Below are positions 49,809 through 59,828 of a stretch of 64,000 nt of DNA, one piece after another; position 1 is the stretch's first letter; each line of letters starts with the position of its first letter. The stretch comes from Sphingomonas sp. JUb134. GTDB lineage: Bacteria > Pseudomonadota > Alphaproteobacteria > Sphingomonadales > Sphingomonadaceae. The notes under the pieces are model-generated. The model was not told where the DNA came from, ran no database searches, and was given only the letters and a program-made list of their open reading frames with translations. A program made the position numbers and the translations under genes. The DNA lies in contig NZ_SLYP02000001.1 in assembly GCF_004341505.2 (NCBI RefSeq), positions 152,501 through 216,500 of the forward strand. The letters run 5' to 3'.

Positions 49809-50674
49809 TGGGCGCGTTCCGGATGCAGCGAGGTCCCCGCACGGCCACTGCGCAGCGACGACCACCAGGTCAGCGGATTCAGGCTCGTCGTCCCGTCGAG
49901 CGAGAAGGTGATGAATTCGGCGCGACCGCCGATGTTTTCCCAAGGCACGGGACCGCCCAGCCCCTGGTCCGCCAGCGAGAAGCGGCTGTCGGCGCTGTTG
50001 TCGCGATTGTCCCCCATCAGGAAGACATGGTCGGCAGGCACCGTGATCGGCCCGAAATTGTCGCCGATCGAGCCCTGTACCGCGTCGATCGTGTCATAGG
50101 ATCGCCCGTTGGGCAGCGTCTCGCGATAGATTGGCAGGCGGCAGAATGCTTCCCCCGCTGCATTGCGCACCTGCGCATCGGGATACTGACCGGCGGGACA
50201 GTGGGTGTTGGCGTCGACCGGGATCATCCGGTCGCCGGCCGCATGCCGCTCCACCGGCTTGCCGTTGAGGTAGAGCATGCCGCCCGACACCTGCACCCGG
50301 TCCCCCGGAAGCCCGATCACGCGCTTGATATAGTCGGTCTTGGTACCCGGTGGTGTCACGATCACGACGTCGCCACGTTCCGGCAGGCTGCCGAACAGCC
50401 GGCCGTGGAAAAAGGGCAGCAGGTGGAAGGCGGGGGTGACGAAGGAATAGCCATAGGGATATTTGGTCACCACCAGGCGATCGCCGACCAGCAGCCCCGG
50501 CATCATCGATTCCGACGGGATGTAGAAGGGCTTGGCTACCAGGCTGTGAAAGCCGAGCACGGCCAGGACCAGCACCAGCAGGTTGCGGATCTCCGCCCCC
50601 CAGTCTGTGGGTCGACGCGTCGTTTTGGACGGCTGGTGGGTTTCGGACGGCAGCGCCAGGTCCTCTCCGGTCAT
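49805..50674 (-). CDS. lepB: Signal peptidase I
   Basis: Inner membrane serine protease of 289 aa that cleaves Sec and Tat signal peptides. One transmembrane segment ([19 protein letters not shown]) precedes the catalytic Ser56 in [10 protein letters not shown] and Lys117 in [23 protein letters not shown] is the third conserved box. Its start overlaps the acpS stop as ATGA. It processes the many exported peptidases encoded in this window. Confidence 0.96.
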   Translation of the reverse strand: MTGEDLALPSETHQPSKTTRRPTDWGAEIRNLLVLVLAVLGFHSLVAKPFYIPSESMMPGLLVGDRLVVTKYPYGYSFVTPAFHLLPFFHGRLFGSLPERGDVVIVTPPGTKTDYIKRVIGLPGDRVQVSGGMLYLNGKPVERHAAGDRMIPVDANTHCPAGQYPDAQVRNAAGEAFCRLPIYRETLPNGRSYDTIDAVQGSIGDNFGPITVPADHVFLMGDNRDNSADSRFSLADQGLGGPVPWENIGGRAEFITFSLDGTTSLNPLTWWSSLRSGRAGTSLHPERAQ

Positions 50675-51090
50675 CGGACTTCCTGCTGGGCGCCGGGCAG
50701 CGCCTCGATGATAACGAACGCCTGCGCCCAGGGATGGTCGTCGGTGAGCGTCAGGTGAATCTTGGGGACGTGCCCCGGCGGGATCAACGCATCGAGCGCC
50801 GCCTTGGCTCCGCCCGAAAGCGCCAGCGTCGGCGCGCCCGAAGGCGCGTTGACCACGCCGATGTCGCGCATGAAGACGCCACGGTTGAAGCCGGTGCCGA
50901 CCGCCTTCGAAAAGGCCTCCTTGGCGGCGAAGCGCTTGGCAAAGGTCCCGGCGCGGGTGAACGGCCGGCGCGCGGCCTTGGCCTGCTCGACCTCGGTGAA
51001 GACGCGCTGGATGAACCGCTCGCCGAACCGGTCGAGCGAATTCTGGATGCGCTCGATGTTGCAGAGGTCGGAGCCGAGCCCGACGATCAC
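50671..51090 (-). CDS. acpS: Holo-[acyl-carrier-protein] synthase
   Basis: A 139-aa phosphopantetheinyl transferase that activates acyl carrier protein. Motifs are [14 protein letters not shown] and [18 protein letters not shown], which contain the Mg-binding Asp and Glu. The start is a GTG overlapping the pdxJ stop (GTGA). The pdxJ-acpS order is common in proteobacteria. Confidence 0.95.
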   Translation of the reverse strand: MIVGLGSDLCNIERIQNSLDRFGERFIQRVFTEVEQAKAARRPFTRAGTFAKRFAAKEAFSKAVGTGFNRGVFMRDIGVVNAPSGAPTLALSGGAKAALDALIPPGHVPKIHLTLTDDHPWAQAFVIIEALPGAQQEVR

Positions 51091-51815
51091 CGCGCCGCGT
51101 CCATCAGCGCGCGCATCCGCGCGACCACGGGCGCAAGGCCGTCGAAGATCGCCTCGCCGATCAGGAAATGTCCGATGTTGAGTTCGCGGACCTGAGGAAT
51201 GGCGGCGATGGGCACGACATTGTCGAAGGTCAGGCCGTGGCCGGCGTGCACCTCGATGCCGTTCTTGGCGGCCAGCGCCGCGGCGTCAGCAAGCCGCTTG
51301 AGTTCGACTTCCCGGGCGGCCTCGTCCAGCTCCGCATAGCGGCCGGTGTGGAGCTCGACCACCGGCGCCCCCAGCCGGACCGCGGCGTCGATCTGCGCCG
51401 CCTCGGGCTCGATGAACAGCGATACGCGGATACCGGCATCCCGCAGCGCCGCCACCATGGACGCCAGATAGTCAAACTGGCCGGCCGCATCCAGCCCGCC
51501 TTCGGTGGTGCGCTCCTCGCGCTTCTCGGGCACGATGCAGGCGGCATGGGGACGATGGCGCAGCGCAATGCCGAGCATCTCCTCCGTCGCCGCCATCTCC
51601 AGGTTCAGCGGCACCGGCAGCTCGGCGGAGAGGCGCGCGATGTCGGCATCGGTGATGTGCCGGCGATCCTCCCGCAGGTGTGCGGTGATGCCCTGGGCAC
51701 CGACTTCTGCCGCCAGCAGCGCCGCGCGCACGGGATCGGGATAGCCGCTGCCGCGTGCGTTCCGGACGGTCGCGACATGGTCGATGTTGACGCCCAGGCG
51801 GATCGGCCCCGTCAC
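51087..51815 (-). CDS. pdxJ: Pyridoxine 5'-phosphate synthase
   Basis: A 242-aa TIM-barrel enzyme that closes the pyridine ring of vitamin B6 from 1-deoxyxylulose 5-phosphate and 3-amino-1-hydroxyacetone phosphate. Motifs are [63 protein letters not shown] and [11 protein letters not shown]. The GTG start overlaps the pyrE stop as GTGA. PLP made here serves the threonine synthase encoded 8 kb away, among others. Confidence 0.96.
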   Translation of the reverse strand: MTGPIRLGVNIDHVATVRNARGSGYPDPVRAALLAAEVGAQGITAHLREDRRHITDADIARLSAELPVPLNLEMAATEEMLGIALRHRPHAACIVPEKREERTTEGGLDAAGQFDYLASMVAALRDAGIRVSLFIEPEAAQIDAAVRLGAPVVELHTGRYAELDEAAREVELKRLADAAALAAKNGIEVHAGHGLTFDNVVPIAAIPQVRELNIGHFLIGEAIFDGLAPVVARMRALMDAAR

Positions 51816-52396
51816 GCCGCGGCCCTGCTCCCCGGCTTGATCGCGGGGATCGCCGCTAGTTCCGGCGGCAGGGCGTCTGCCTCGTAGCTCGGGACCTCGA
51901 GCCGGATCAGCGGATAGAAGGGCACGCCCAGGTCCGCCTGGCCGTTGGAGCGGTCCACCAGCGCCGCAGCCGCAACGACCTGGCCGCCCGCGGCACGAAT
52001 CGCCGCGATCGCTTCGCGCGAGGAGAGACCGGTGGTGACGACGTCCTCCATCATCAGCACGCGCGTACCCGGATCGAGGCGGAAACCGCGGCGCAGTTCG
52101 AACGTGCCGGTCGGCCGCTCCAGGAACATCGCCGGGCGGCCCAGCGAACGCCCCATCTCGTGCCCCGCGATGACCCCGCCCATCGCGGGCGAAACCACCG
52201 CGTCGATCGCGCTGCGCACGTCGCTCGGCAAGCGCGCGACGAGTTCGTCCGCCAGCCGTGCACCCCGCCTGGGATCCATCAGCACCCGCGCGCACTGGAG
52301 ATAGCGTGCGCTGTGGCGCCCGGAGGAGAGAATGAAATGCCCTTCCAGCAGGGCCTCGGCCGCGCGGAATTCCGCCAGGATGTCGTCGTCTGTCAT
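51812..52396 (-). CDS. pyrE: Orotate phosphoribosyltransferase
   Basis: A 194-aa type I phosphoribosyltransferase that makes orotidine 5'-phosphate. Visible motifs are [21 protein letters not shown] and [14 protein letters not shown], and the PRPP-binding loop is [17 protein letters not shown]. It is the first gene of the operon with pdxJ, acpS, lepB and the AI-2E family gene, and is divergent from ctaC with about 170 bases between the two starts. Confidence 0.95.
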   Translation of the reverse strand: MTDDDILAEFRAAEALLEGHFILSSGRHSARYLQCARVLMDPRRGARLADELVARLPSDVRSAIDAVVSPAMGGVIAGHEMGRSLGRPAMFLERPTGTFELRRGFRLDPGTRVLMMEDVVTTGLSSREAIAAIRAAGGQVVAAAALVDRSNGQADLGVPFYPLIRLEVPSYEADALPPELAAIPAIKPGSRAAA

Positions 52397-52567
52397 GGTC
52401 GAGGCTCTCTCTAGGCGCAGCCGTGCGGCGCGGCAATCGGCGCGGCAAAAAGAGCCGGTACGCGCTTGAGGCACGGCAAAACGCTGCCTATACCCCTCAA
52501 CTGGGCCTTTTTTCGGGGTTCCGGATGCGCAAGCCCGCGCGACAAAAACGGGTGGATGGGGATGCGA

Positions 52568-53770
52568 ATGGCTGGAATGGGGCTTTCCGGACTGAAGCTG
52601 GCCTTGCTGGGTGCCAGTCTGGCGCTGGCAGCGGGCGGCCATGCGACGACGCCCGCGGTGCCGGCGAGCACGGGCACGCAGGCAGCGGCACCGCAGGTGG
52701 GAGCGCCGCCTCCCGGATCCGCAGAAGCCCAGCCCGACGGCAGCGTCACGCCTCCGGCCACTGCCGGTGCGGCCCAGCCGGCCGGAGCCGTCGCCGATCC
52801 CACGCTCAACGCCGACGGCAGCCCGAAGCTGCGCCCGACCGAAAACAAGGGCCAGCCGAGCCCGCGCGTGCTCGGCATCCAGAACCAGGTGACGCCCAAT
52901 GGCGAGGAGGCGGCCCGCTTCCACAACAACCTGCTGATGCCGGTCGTCACGCTCATCGTCCTGCTGGTGCTCGCGCTGCTGGTTTGGGTGGTGATCCGCT
53001 ATCGCGCGGCCGCCCACCCCAATCCGTCGCGCACCTCGCACAACACCACGATCGAGATCCTGTGGACCGCGGTGCCGGTGCTGATCCTGGCCGTGTTCGC
53101 CGTCCCCTCGATCCGGCTGCTCGCCCATCAGTTCAAGCCTGCACCCGACAATGCGGTGACGCTGAAGGCGATCGGCAATCAGTGGTTCTGGACCTACGAA
53201 TATCCGGACAACGGCGGCGTTTCGGTGACCGCCAACATGCTCAAGGAGCGCGACCAGGTCGCGCCCGGCCAGCGCTATCGCACCGACGCCGACGGCCCGC
53301 GCCTGCTCGCCACCGACAACCGCATCGTGCTGCCGGTCGGCGTGCCGATCCGGCTGATCACCACCGCCAACGACGTGATCCACAGCTGGGCGATTCCGTC
53401 CTTCTGGGTGAAGCTTGATGCGATCCCCGGCCGGTTGAACGAGACCAGCTTCACCATCAAGGAGCCGGGCGTCTATTTCGGCCAGTGCTCCGAACTGTGC
53501 GGCGCGCGCCACGCCTATATGCCGATCGCCATCGACGCGGTTTCCCCGGCCGAGTTCGCCGCCTGGATCCGCGCCAAGGGCGGCACCATGCCGGGCGCCG
53601 CCCAACCCTCCACCGCCGCGCCGGCGCAGCCTTCGGCCGACCATGTCGACGACACCGCGACCCCGCCCACGGGCGGCGACGGTCCAACCGTCAACGCGAC
53701 CGAAACCGCCACTCCCGTCACCCAGGGCGCAACCGGCAACCCGGCCGGCGCCGGCAACGTGGATCAGTAA
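52568..53770 (+). CDS. ctaC: Cytochrome c oxidase subunit II
   Basis: Subunit II of the aa3-type oxidase, which accepts electrons from cytochrome c. After a signal peptide comes an Ala/Pro/Gly-rich linker, two transmembrane helices (LLMPVVTLIVLLVLALLVWVV and IEILWTAVPVLILAVFAVP), the aromatic NQWFWTYEYP and the CuA site in FGQCSELCGARHAYMP. A Pro/Thr/Ala-rich tail of about 60 residues follows. The 400-aa length is long for the family because of both extensions. Several in-frame ATGs (52556, 52562, 52568) are possible starts; ctaD follows three bases later. Confidence 0.93.
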   Translation: MAGMGLSGLKLALLGASLALAAGGHATTPAVPASTGTQAAAPQVGAPPPGSAEAQPDGSVTPPATAGAAQPAGAVADPTLNADGSPKLRPTENKGQPSPRVLGIQNQVTPNGEEAARFHNNLLMPVVTLIVLLVLALLVWVVIRYRAAAHPNPSRTSHNTTIEILWTAVPVLILAVFAVPSIRLLAHQFKPAPDNAVTLKAIGNQWFWTYEYPDNGGVSVTANMLKERDQVAPGQRYRTDADGPRLLATDNRIVLPVGVPIRLITTANDVIHSWAIPSFWVKLDAIPGRLNETSFTIKEPGVYFGQCSELCGARHAYMPIAIDAVSPAEFAAWIRAKGGTMPGAAQPSTAAPAQPSADHVDDTATPPTGGDGPTVNATETATPVTQGATGNPAGAGNVDQ

Positions 53771-53773
53771 GCC

Positions 53774-55438
53774 ATGACCGACACCGCCCTGCAGCCCTCT
53801 GCGTTCGAGGCGCACTCCCATGATTCGCATGATCATCATGCGGACCATCGCCCTGGTTTCTTCGCGCGCTGGTTCCTGTCCACGAACCACAAGGACATCG
53901 GCACCCTCTACCTGATCTTCGCGATCTTCATGGGCGTGGTCGGCGGCGCCATCTCCGGCTTGATGCGCTGGGAGCTGGCGGAGCCCGGCATCCAGCATCT
54001 TGGCAGCTGGGCGACCTGGCTCGCGGGCTCGGAACAGAGCCTGGACGAGTCGCTCCACCTCTGGAACGTGATGATCACCGCCCACGGGCTGATCATGGTG
54101 TTCTTCATGGTGATGCCGGCGATGATCGGCGGGTTCGGCAACTGGTTCGTGCCGATCATGATCGGGGCACCGGACATGGCGTTCCCCCGCATGAACAACG
54201 TGTCCTTCTGGCTGCTGGTGCCCTCGGGCATCCTGCTGCTCGCCTCGCCCTTCTTCGGCGGCGCGGGTACCGGCTGGACGGTCTATGCGCCGCTGTCGAC
54301 CTATGGCGAGCCCTCGGCCTCGGTCGACATGGCGATCCTGTCGCTGCACCTGTCGGGCGCCAGCTCGATCCTGGGCGCGATCAACTTCATCACCACCATC
54401 TTCAACATGCGCGCCCCGGGCATGACGCTGCACAAGATGCCGCTGTTCGCCTGGTCGGTGCTGGTCACGGCCTTCCTGCTGCTCTTGTCGCTGCCAGTGC
54501 TGGCCGCGGCGATCACCATGCTGCTGACCGACCGCAATTTCGGCACCACCTTCTTCGACCCGGCCGGCGGCGGCGATCCGGTGCTCTACCAGCACCTGTT
54601 CTGGTTCTTCGGCCATCCGGAGGTCTACATCATGATCCTGCCGGGCTTCGGCATGATCAGCCATGTGGTCGCGACCTTCAGCCGCAAGCCGGTGTTCGGC
54701 TACCTCGGCATGGCCTATGCCATGGTCGCGATCGGCGCCGTCGGCTTCATCGTGTGGGCGCACCACATGTTCACGACCGGTCTCAGCGTAAACACCAAGA
54801 TGTATTTCACCGCAGCGACGATGATCATCGCGGTGCCGACCGGCATCAAGATTTTCTCGTGGATCGCGACCATGTGGGGCGGCAGCCTGCGCTTCCCCAC
54901 CCCGATGCTGTGGGCGCTGGGCTTCATCTTCATGTTCACGGTGGGCGGCGTCACCGGCGTCATTCTCGCGAACGGCGGCGTCGACGATTACATGCACGAC
55001 ACCTATTATGTCGTGGCACACTTCCACTATGTGCTGTCGCTGGGCGCGGTGTTCGCGTTGTTCGCCGGCTTCTACTACTGGTTCCCGAAGATGTCGGGGA
55101 AGATGTACAACGAGCTGCTCGGCAAGCTGCACTTCTGGGTGTTCTTCGTCGGTGTGAACGTGCTGTTCTTCCCGATGCACTTCCTGGGCGCCAACGGCAT
55201 GCCGCGCCGCATCCCGGACTATCCGGACGCGTTCGCGTACTGGAACCACATCGCCTCGATTGGCTATGTGATCATGGCAGTCGGCATTGTGATCTTCCTG
55301 ATCAACCTGGCCGTGTCGCTGGCAAGCGGCCGCCGCGCCGGCGACAATCCCTGGGGGGAAGGCGCGACCACGCTGGAGTGGACGCTGTCGTCCCCGCCGC
55401 CCTACCATCAGTTCGAGACGCTGCCGAAGGTCGACTGA
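53774..55438 (+). CDS. ctaD: Cytochrome c oxidase subunit I
   Basis: Haem-copper catalytic subunit of 554 aa with 12 membrane segments. The N-terminal [13 protein letters not shown], the CuB/tyrosine cross-link motif [13 protein letters not shown], the CuB histidine pair in WAHHMFTTG, and the haem-ligand pair in [12 protein letters not shown] are intact, and the Glu of the D-channel is in HPEVYI. It reduces oxygen to water while pumping protons. A strong terminator follows its stop. Confidence 0.97.
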   Translation: MTDTALQPSAFEAHSHDSHDHHADHRPGFFARWFLSTNHKDIGTLYLIFAIFMGVVGGAISGLMRWELAEPGIQHLGSWATWLAGSEQSLDESLHLWNVMITAHGLIMVFFMVMPAMIGGFGNWFVPIMIGAPDMAFPRMNNVSFWLLVPSGILLLASPFFGGAGTGWTVYAPLSTYGEPSASVDMAILSLHLSGASSILGAINFITTIFNMRAPGMTLHKMPLFAWSVLVTAFLLLLSLPVLAAAITMLLTDRNFGTTFFDPAGGGDPVLYQHLFWFFGHPEVYIMILPGFGMISHVVATFSRKPVFGYLGMAYAMVAIGAVGFIVWAHHMFTTGLSVNTKMYFTAATMIIAVPTGIKIFSWIATMWGGSLRFPTPMLWALGFIFMFTVGGVTGVILANGGVDDYMHDTYYVVAHFHYVLSLGAVFALFAGFYYWFPKMSGKMYNELLGKLHFWVFFVGVNVLFFPMHFLGANGMPRRIPDYPDAFAYWNHIASIGYVIMAVGIVIFLINLAVSLASGRRAGDNPWGEGATTLEWTLSSPPPYHQFETLPKVD

Positions 55439-55462
55439 CCCTCCAGCACCTCCGCAAACAAG

Positions 55463-55500
55463 AACGCCTCGGGGAGCATCCTCCTCGGGGCGTTTTCTTT
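55463..55500 (+). terminator. Intrinsic terminator after ctaD
   Basis: AACGCC pairs with GGCGTT around the inner stem GGGAG/CTCC, followed by TTTTCTTT. It separates ctaCD from the rest of the oxidase genes. Confidence 0.85.
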
Positions 55501-55518
55501 ATCCGCTGCCGCCGGAGG

Positions 55519-56202
55519 TCAGGGGCGGACGAACAGGCTAACCGAAGCCACGTGGTTGACCGCGGTCTCGCCCCCGGTGCGGTTCACCAACTGATTGAGG
55601 TATCCCGCCTCGATGGTCGATTTGCCCTTCAGCGGCACCTCGACGCCCACGAAGCTGCGCAGCTGGTCGAAGCCGCCGCGGGCGCCCCAGTCGGTGTCGT
55701 TGAGCGCGAACATGGCTTCCGCGGAGAGGAGCGCCTTGAGCGGCTTCGTCCCGCTGGCGATCGGCGTCTCCAGGCGGGCCATCTGGCGCACGCGCAGCCC
55801 GGTGTCGCTGAAGCCGTCCACCCAGCGCTGCTCGAATCGCGTGCGTGAGGACAGCTCGGTCGCGCCCGGCACCAGCGTCCATGACAGCTGCTGGAAGCTG
55901 CGGTGCTCGTCACGGTCGGGCGCGGGCCCCTCCACCGGCTGCACGACATAGGCATAGCCTTGGTAGACGCTGACCTGGTCGTTCAATCGCCAGCCGATCG
56001 CCCCCCGCAAGAGGGCCTGCCGCATCTCCGACAATCCTTCCATCAGCCGCGGCTGTGCCTCGACGAAGTAGAGGAGGTCGTCCTTGGCCGATCCGGTGAC
56101 GGTAACGTTGATCCAGACCTGCTCGTCCTGGGTCGTCCGGGCGAGCGCCGGGGTCGGGGAGATGGCCGCGGCGAGAGCCGCGCAGGCTAGAAGAGTTCGC
56201 AT
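55519..56202 (-). CDS. DUF2490 domain protein (exported)
   Basis: A 227-aa protein with a signal peptide ([18 protein letters not shown]) and a beta-rich body matching the DUF2490 pattern ([26 protein letters not shown], then [20 protein letters not shown] at the end). This family resembles outer membrane beta-barrels of unknown function. It lies antisense between ctaD and ctaB and is convergent with ctaD; its promoter region would be shared with ctaB. Confidence 0.85.
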   Translation of the reverse strand: MRTLLACAALAAAISPTPALARTTQDEQVWINVTVTGSAKDDLLYFVEAQPRLMEGLSEMRQALLRGAIGWRLNDQVSVYQGYAYVVQPVEGPAPDRDEHRSFQQLSWTLVPGATELSSRTRFEQRWVDGFSDTGLRVRQMARLETPIASGTKPLKALLSAEAMFALNDTDWGARGGFDQLRSFVGVEVPLKGKSTIEAGYLNQLVNRTGGETAVNHVASVSLFVRP

Positions 56203-56281
56203 GCCGCCCCCTGTATCGCCGCCGGGGGTGGCGGCAACCCTTTCGCGGCGGCGTCCGCCGGCCTATACACGGGCGCAGCCC

Positions 56282-57187
56282 ATGACGACCGCAGTTTCCC
56301 TGACGATGCCCGCCGATTGGCGGGACTTCCTCGCCCTCACCAAGCCGCGCGTGATGACCCTGGTGGTCTTCACCGGCCTGTGCGGCATGCTCGCCGCCCC
56401 CGTCGGCATCCATCCCGTGCTCGGCTTCACCGCGATCCTGTGCATCGCGCTCGGCGCCGGGGCGGCAGGTGCGCTCAACCAGTGGTACGAGGCGGATCTG
56501 GATGCACACATGAAGCGCACCCGCGGCCGTCCGCTCCCCGCCGGGCGTATGGACCGGCAGTCGGCTCTGCATTTCGGTGTCGGGCTCGCGGTGTTCTCGG
56601 TTGCGCTGATGGGGCTGGCGATCAACCTGGCTGCCGCCGCGATCCTGACCGTCTCGATCCTCTTCTATGTGCTGATCTACACCGTCTGGCTGAAGCGCCG
56701 CACGCCGCAGAACATCGTCATCGGCGGCGCCGCCGGTGCTTTTCCGCCGCTGATCGGCTGGGCGGCGGCGACCGGCGAGATCGCGCTGCTGCCGCTGCTG
56801 CTGTTCGCGCTGGTGTTCCTGTGGACGCCCCCGCACTTCTGGGCGCTCGCGCTGTTCGTGCGCATGGACTATGCGGCGGCGGGCGTGCCGATGCTGCCGG
56901 TGGTGGCCGGCGAACGCACGACCCGTACCCAGATCGGCCTCTACACCATCCCCATGGCGCTGGCCGCGATCGCCCCCTGGCCGCTCGGTCTGGCCGGCCC
57001 GATCTATGGCGCGGTGTCGGTTGCGATGACCGCAGTGTTCGGCTGGTTCGCGCTGGGCGTGGCTCGGCGCACGACGGCACCCGAGGGCGACACGATGCAG
57101 CCGGAAAAGCGCCTGTTCGGCTATTCGATCCTCTACCTCTTCGTGGTGTTCGGCGCGCTCGTCGTCGACCGGTGGCTGCTGCCGTGA
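56282..57187 (+). CDS. ctaB: Protoheme IX farnesyltransferase
   Basis: UbiA-family prenyltransferase of 301 aa that converts haem b to haem o, the precursor of haem a. Motifs are [34 protein letters not shown] (first Asp-rich motif) and [24 protein letters not shown]. Seven to eight membrane segments are seen. The stop overlaps the next GTG start (GTGA). Confidence 0.96.
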   Translation: MTTAVSLTMPADWRDFLALTKPRVMTLVVFTGLCGMLAAPVGIHPVLGFTAILCIALGAGAAGALNQWYEADLDAHMKRTRGRPLPAGRMDRQSALHFGVGLAVFSVALMGLAINLAAAAILTVSILFYVLIYTVWLKRRTPQNIVIGGAAGAFPPLIGWAAATGEIALLPLLLFALVFLWTPPHFWALALFVRMDYAAAGVPMLPVVAGERTTRTQIGLYTIPMALAAIAPWPLGLAGPIYGAVSVAMTAVFGWFALGVARRTTAPEGDTMQPEKRLFGYSILYLFVVFGALVVDRWLLP

Positions 57188-57318
57188 CGCCGGAGGACGA
57201 AGCCCTGGTTCGCGCCCGCCAGCGATCGCGTGCGAAGGTGATGGCCTGGCTGCTCGGCGCGCTGGTCGTGCTCGTGTTCGCGATCAGCATCGTCAAGATC
57301 CAGGCGGGGATGATGTGA
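57184..57318 (+). CDS. 44-aa single-helix protein in the cytochrome oxidase assembly operon
   Basis: Starts at a GTG overlapping the ctaB stop and ends with a stop overlapping the ctaG start (GTGA on both sides). The 44-aa sequence has a charged N-terminus ([17 protein letters not shown]) and one membrane helix ([21 protein letters not shown]). Small proteins in this position are found in several alphaproteobacterial cta operons and are sometimes called CoxF, with no established function. Overlap on both ends strongly supports translation. Confidence 0.75.
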   Translation: MTPEDEALVRARQRSRAKVMAWLLGALVVLVFAISIVKIQAGMM

Positions 57319-57848
57319 CCCGCAACGGCCGCACCGCGCTGCTCGCCGGCCTTGCCGCCGTTTCGATGACGGGTCTCGGCTGGGCGAGCGTGCCCCTCTA
57401 CCGCGTCTTCTGCCAGGTGACGGGGCTGAACGGCACCACGCAGCGCGGCGAGCTGGCGCCCGGCGGCATCGGCGACAAGGTCACCGTCCGCTTCGACAGC
57501 AACGTGGCGCCCAACCTCAAGTGGCGCTTTCGACCCGAGCGACCGGCCGAGACGATCGACATCGGCGCGCGCGACATGGCGTTCTTCACCGCCAAGAACC
57601 TGACCGATCGCCCGATCACCGGCACGGCCACCTTCAACGTGACCCCCGCCCAGGCGGGCAAGTATTTCACCAAGATCCAGTGCTTCTGCTTCACCGAGCA
57701 GACGCTCCAGCCGGGCGAGGAGGTGCGGATGCCCGTGATCTTCTACGTCGATCCCAAGCTCGCGAGCGATCCCGACACCAGCGACGTGCGCGTGATCACC
57801 CTGTCCTATACGTTTTACCCGGTGGATTCCCCCCGAACGCCAAGCTAG
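57315..57848 (+). CDS. ctaG: Cytochrome c oxidase copper chaperone CtaG (Cox11)
   Basis: A 177-aa single-helix inner membrane protein that delivers copper to the CuB centre of subunit I. Motifs are SVPLYRVFCQVTGLNGT (with a conserved Cys) and CFCFTEQTLQPGEEVRMPV, whose CFC motif binds copper. The GTG start is coupled to the preceding small gene. ctaE follows 32 bases later. Confidence 0.95.
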   Translation: MTRNGRTALLAGLAAVSMTGLGWASVPLYRVFCQVTGLNGTTQRGELAPGGIGDKVTVRFDSNVAPNLKWRFRPERPAETIDIGARDMAFFTAKNLTDRPITGTATFNVTPAQAGKYFTKIQCFCFTEQTLQPGEEVRMPVIFYVDPKLASDPDTSDVRVITLSYTFYPVDSPRTPS

Positions 57849-57880
57849 ACCTTTGCGGACAAGAGAGGATGGGGACGACG

Positions 57881-58792
57881 ATGGCCGGAACCAAGAACCA
57901 CGATTATCACATCCTGCCGCCGAGCCCGTGGCCGATGCTGAGCAGCTTCGCCGCGCTGGTGCTGGCCGCGGGCGGCATCATGTACATGCGCGATGCGGCC
58001 TATGGCGGCCTGGTATTCGGCGCCGGCCTGATCGCGGTTCTGGCTTGCATGGGCCTGTGGTGGGCCGACGTGATCCGCGAGGCGCGCGCCGGCGACCATA
58101 CCCCCGTCGTGCAGCTTCACCTGCGCTACGGCATGGTGCTCTTCATCGCCTCCGAGGTGATGTTCTTCCTGGGCTGGTTCTGGGCCTGGTTCGATTTCGC
58201 GCTGTTCCCGGCAGCCGTCCAGTTCAACCATGAGGACGGGGTCTCGCTCATCGATTCCGCATCGCAGCTCGCCGCCCAGTGGCCGCCGGCCGGGATCGAG
58301 GTCCTCGACGCGTTCCAGCTTCCGCTGCTCAACACCTTCCTGCTGCTGCTCTCGGGCACGACGATCACCTGGGCCCATCATGCGCTGATCCACGGGCAGC
58401 GCGGTGGCCGCCGCGTGGGCCTGTGGGGCCTGCTCGGCGTCGGCGAGGACGATGGCGTCAAGAAGGGCCTGTGGCTGACGATCGTGCTCGGGCTGCTGTT
58501 CTCGTGCATCCAGGCGTATGAATATGCGCATGCGCCGTTCCCGTTCGGGACGATCAACTACACCTCCGCCTTCTACATGGCGACGGGCTTCCACGGCTTC
58601 CACGTCATCATCGGCACGATCTTCCTGATCGTGAACCTGGTGCGAGTGTACCAGGGCGACTTCACGCCGCGACAGCATTTCGGCTTCGAAGCGGCGGCCT
58701 GGTATTGGCACTTCGTCGACGTAGTCTGGCTGTTCCTGTTCGTCACCGTTTATGTCTGGGGCGGATGGGGCGCGCCGGTCCACGCAGGCTGA
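57881..58792 (+). CDS. ctaE: Cytochrome c oxidase subunit III
   Basis: Membrane subunit of 303 aa with seven helices. It begins HDYHILPPSPWPMLSS and shows SEVMFFLGWFWAWFDF, WAHHALIHGQR, and at the end TGFHGFHVIIGTIFL and AAAWYWHFVDVVWLFLF, all family blocks. The ATG at 57881 is preceded by GGGG; an ATG at 57869 is in frame but too close to its purine stretch. It stabilises the haem-copper site of subunit I. Confidence 0.96.
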   Translation: MAGTKNHDYHILPPSPWPMLSSFAALVLAAGGIMYMRDAAYGGLVFGAGLIAVLACMGLWWADVIREARAGDHTPVVQLHLRYGMVLFIASEVMFFLGWFWAWFDFALFPAAVQFNHEDGVSLIDSASQLAAQWPPAGIEVLDAFQLPLLNTFLLLLSGTTITWAHHALIHGQRGGRRVGLWGLLGVGEDDGVKKGLWLTIVLGLLFSCIQAYEYAHAPFPFGTINYTSAFYMATGFHGFHVIIGTIFLIVNLVRVYQGDFTPRQHFGFEAAAWYWHFVDVVWLFLFVTVYVWGGWGAPVHAG

Positions 58793-58793
58793 C

Positions 58794-59177
58794 GTGACCG
58801 GCCCCGCCGGCACGCCGCCGGAACCCCTGGCGGCCGCGACCGGCGGGCTTTGCCCGCGCTGCGGGGCGAAGACGCTGTTCGCCGGCTTCATCGCTTTCGC
58901 GCCCTGCTGCGCAAACTGCGGGCTCGACTTCCTCCAGTTCAACGTGGGCGACGGCCCCACGGTGTTCCTGACGATGGGAATCGGCACGCTGGTGACGGTG
59001 CTCGCCGTGGTGGTCGAGCTGCTCTTCTCGCCGCCGACGTGGCTGCACGTGGTGCTGTGGCTGCCGCTCACCCTGGGCGGCGTGGCGGTGTCGCTGCGCT
59101 TCACCAAGGCGCTGCTGCTCGCGCTGGAATATCGCAACGCCGCGCGCGAGGCCCGGCTGACTCGCGACGAGCCATGA
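58794..59177 (+). CDS. DUF983 family protein
   Basis: A 127-aa protein with two CxxC pairs (LCPRCGAKTLFAGF and CCANCGLDF), probably a small zinc ribbon, followed by two membrane helices. DUF983 genes often sit between coxC and surf1 and are thought to take part in oxidase assembly, but the role is unproven. The GTG start lies one base after the ctaE stop; an ATG at 58752 would overlap ctaE by 41 bases. Confidence 0.87.
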   Translation: MTGPAGTPPEPLAAATGGLCPRCGAKTLFAGFIAFAPCCANCGLDFLQFNVGDGPTVFLTMGIGTLVTVLAVVVELLFSPPTWLHVVLWLPLTLGGVAVSLRFTKALLLALEYRNAAREARLTRDEP

Positions 59178-59788
59178 GGCGCCTCCCCGCCGTCGCCACC
59201 GCAGCAGTGCTGCTGGCGGTGGCCGCGATGCTCGCCCTCGGCTTCTGGCAGCTCCACCGGCGGGACCAGAAGGAGGCGATGATCGCCCGCTTCACCGCCA
59301 ACGCCGGAAGGGACGTCCTCCCCCTTCCCCGCGCCCCCACCGACGATCTGCTGTTCCGCCGCGTCACCGCGCAATGCCTCGCGGTGACAGGCTGGAACGT
59401 CAGCGTCGGTCGCACCAAAGACGGCACTCCCGGGTGGCGCCACATCGCTCACTGCAAGGCCGGTCCGCACACGGCGACGTTCCGCGCGGACATGGGCGTC
59501 AGCAACGATCCCAAGCTGCGCCCCGGCTGGCAAGGGGGCTGGGTCACCGGCCTGCTGACACAAGCCCCGACCGGCACACCTGCCATTGCCGCAGCTTTCG
59601 GCGCCCGGGCGGCAAAGGTGTGGATGATCGTCGCCGAGGCGCCAGCACCCGGGCTTGCACCCAGCCACCAGCCCCATCCCGCGGACGTCCCCAACAACCA
59701 TCTCGCCTATGCCGTGCAGTGGTTCGCCTTCGCCGCCATCGCGGCTGCCATCTATGCGCTGGCACTTCGGCGGCGCCTGAAGGGCTGA
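59174..59788 (+). CDS. SURF1-family cytochrome oxidase biogenesis protein
   Basis: A 204-aa protein with an N-terminal helix (AVLLAVAAMLALGFWQLHRRDQKE) and a C-terminal helix (HLAYAVQWFAFAAIAAAIYALALRRR), the two-helix layout of SURF1. The internal domain is somewhat shorter and more divergent than usual. SURF1 helps place haem a in subunit I. The ATG overlaps the DUF983 stop (ATGA). Confidence 0.88.
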   Translation: MRRLPAVATAAVLLAVAAMLALGFWQLHRRDQKEAMIARFTANAGRDVLPLPRAPTDDLLFRRVTAQCLAVTGWNVSVGRTKDGTPGWRHIAHCKAGPHTATFRADMGVSNDPKLRPGWQGGWVTGLLTQAPTGTPAIAAAFGARAAKVWMIVAEAPAPGLAPSHQPHPADVPNNHLAYAVQWFAFAAIAAAIYALALRRRLKG

Positions 59789-59828
59789 CGCGCTTGTGCC
59801 CTCCCGGCCGGGGGGCTAACGCCTCCGC

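Noticed and set aside
51812..55408. A minus-strand open frame of about 1198 codons covering ctaC and ctaD and running into pyrE
   Set aside because: Only its last 194 codons are real (pyrE, starting at 52396). The rest is antisense to the oxidase subunits.
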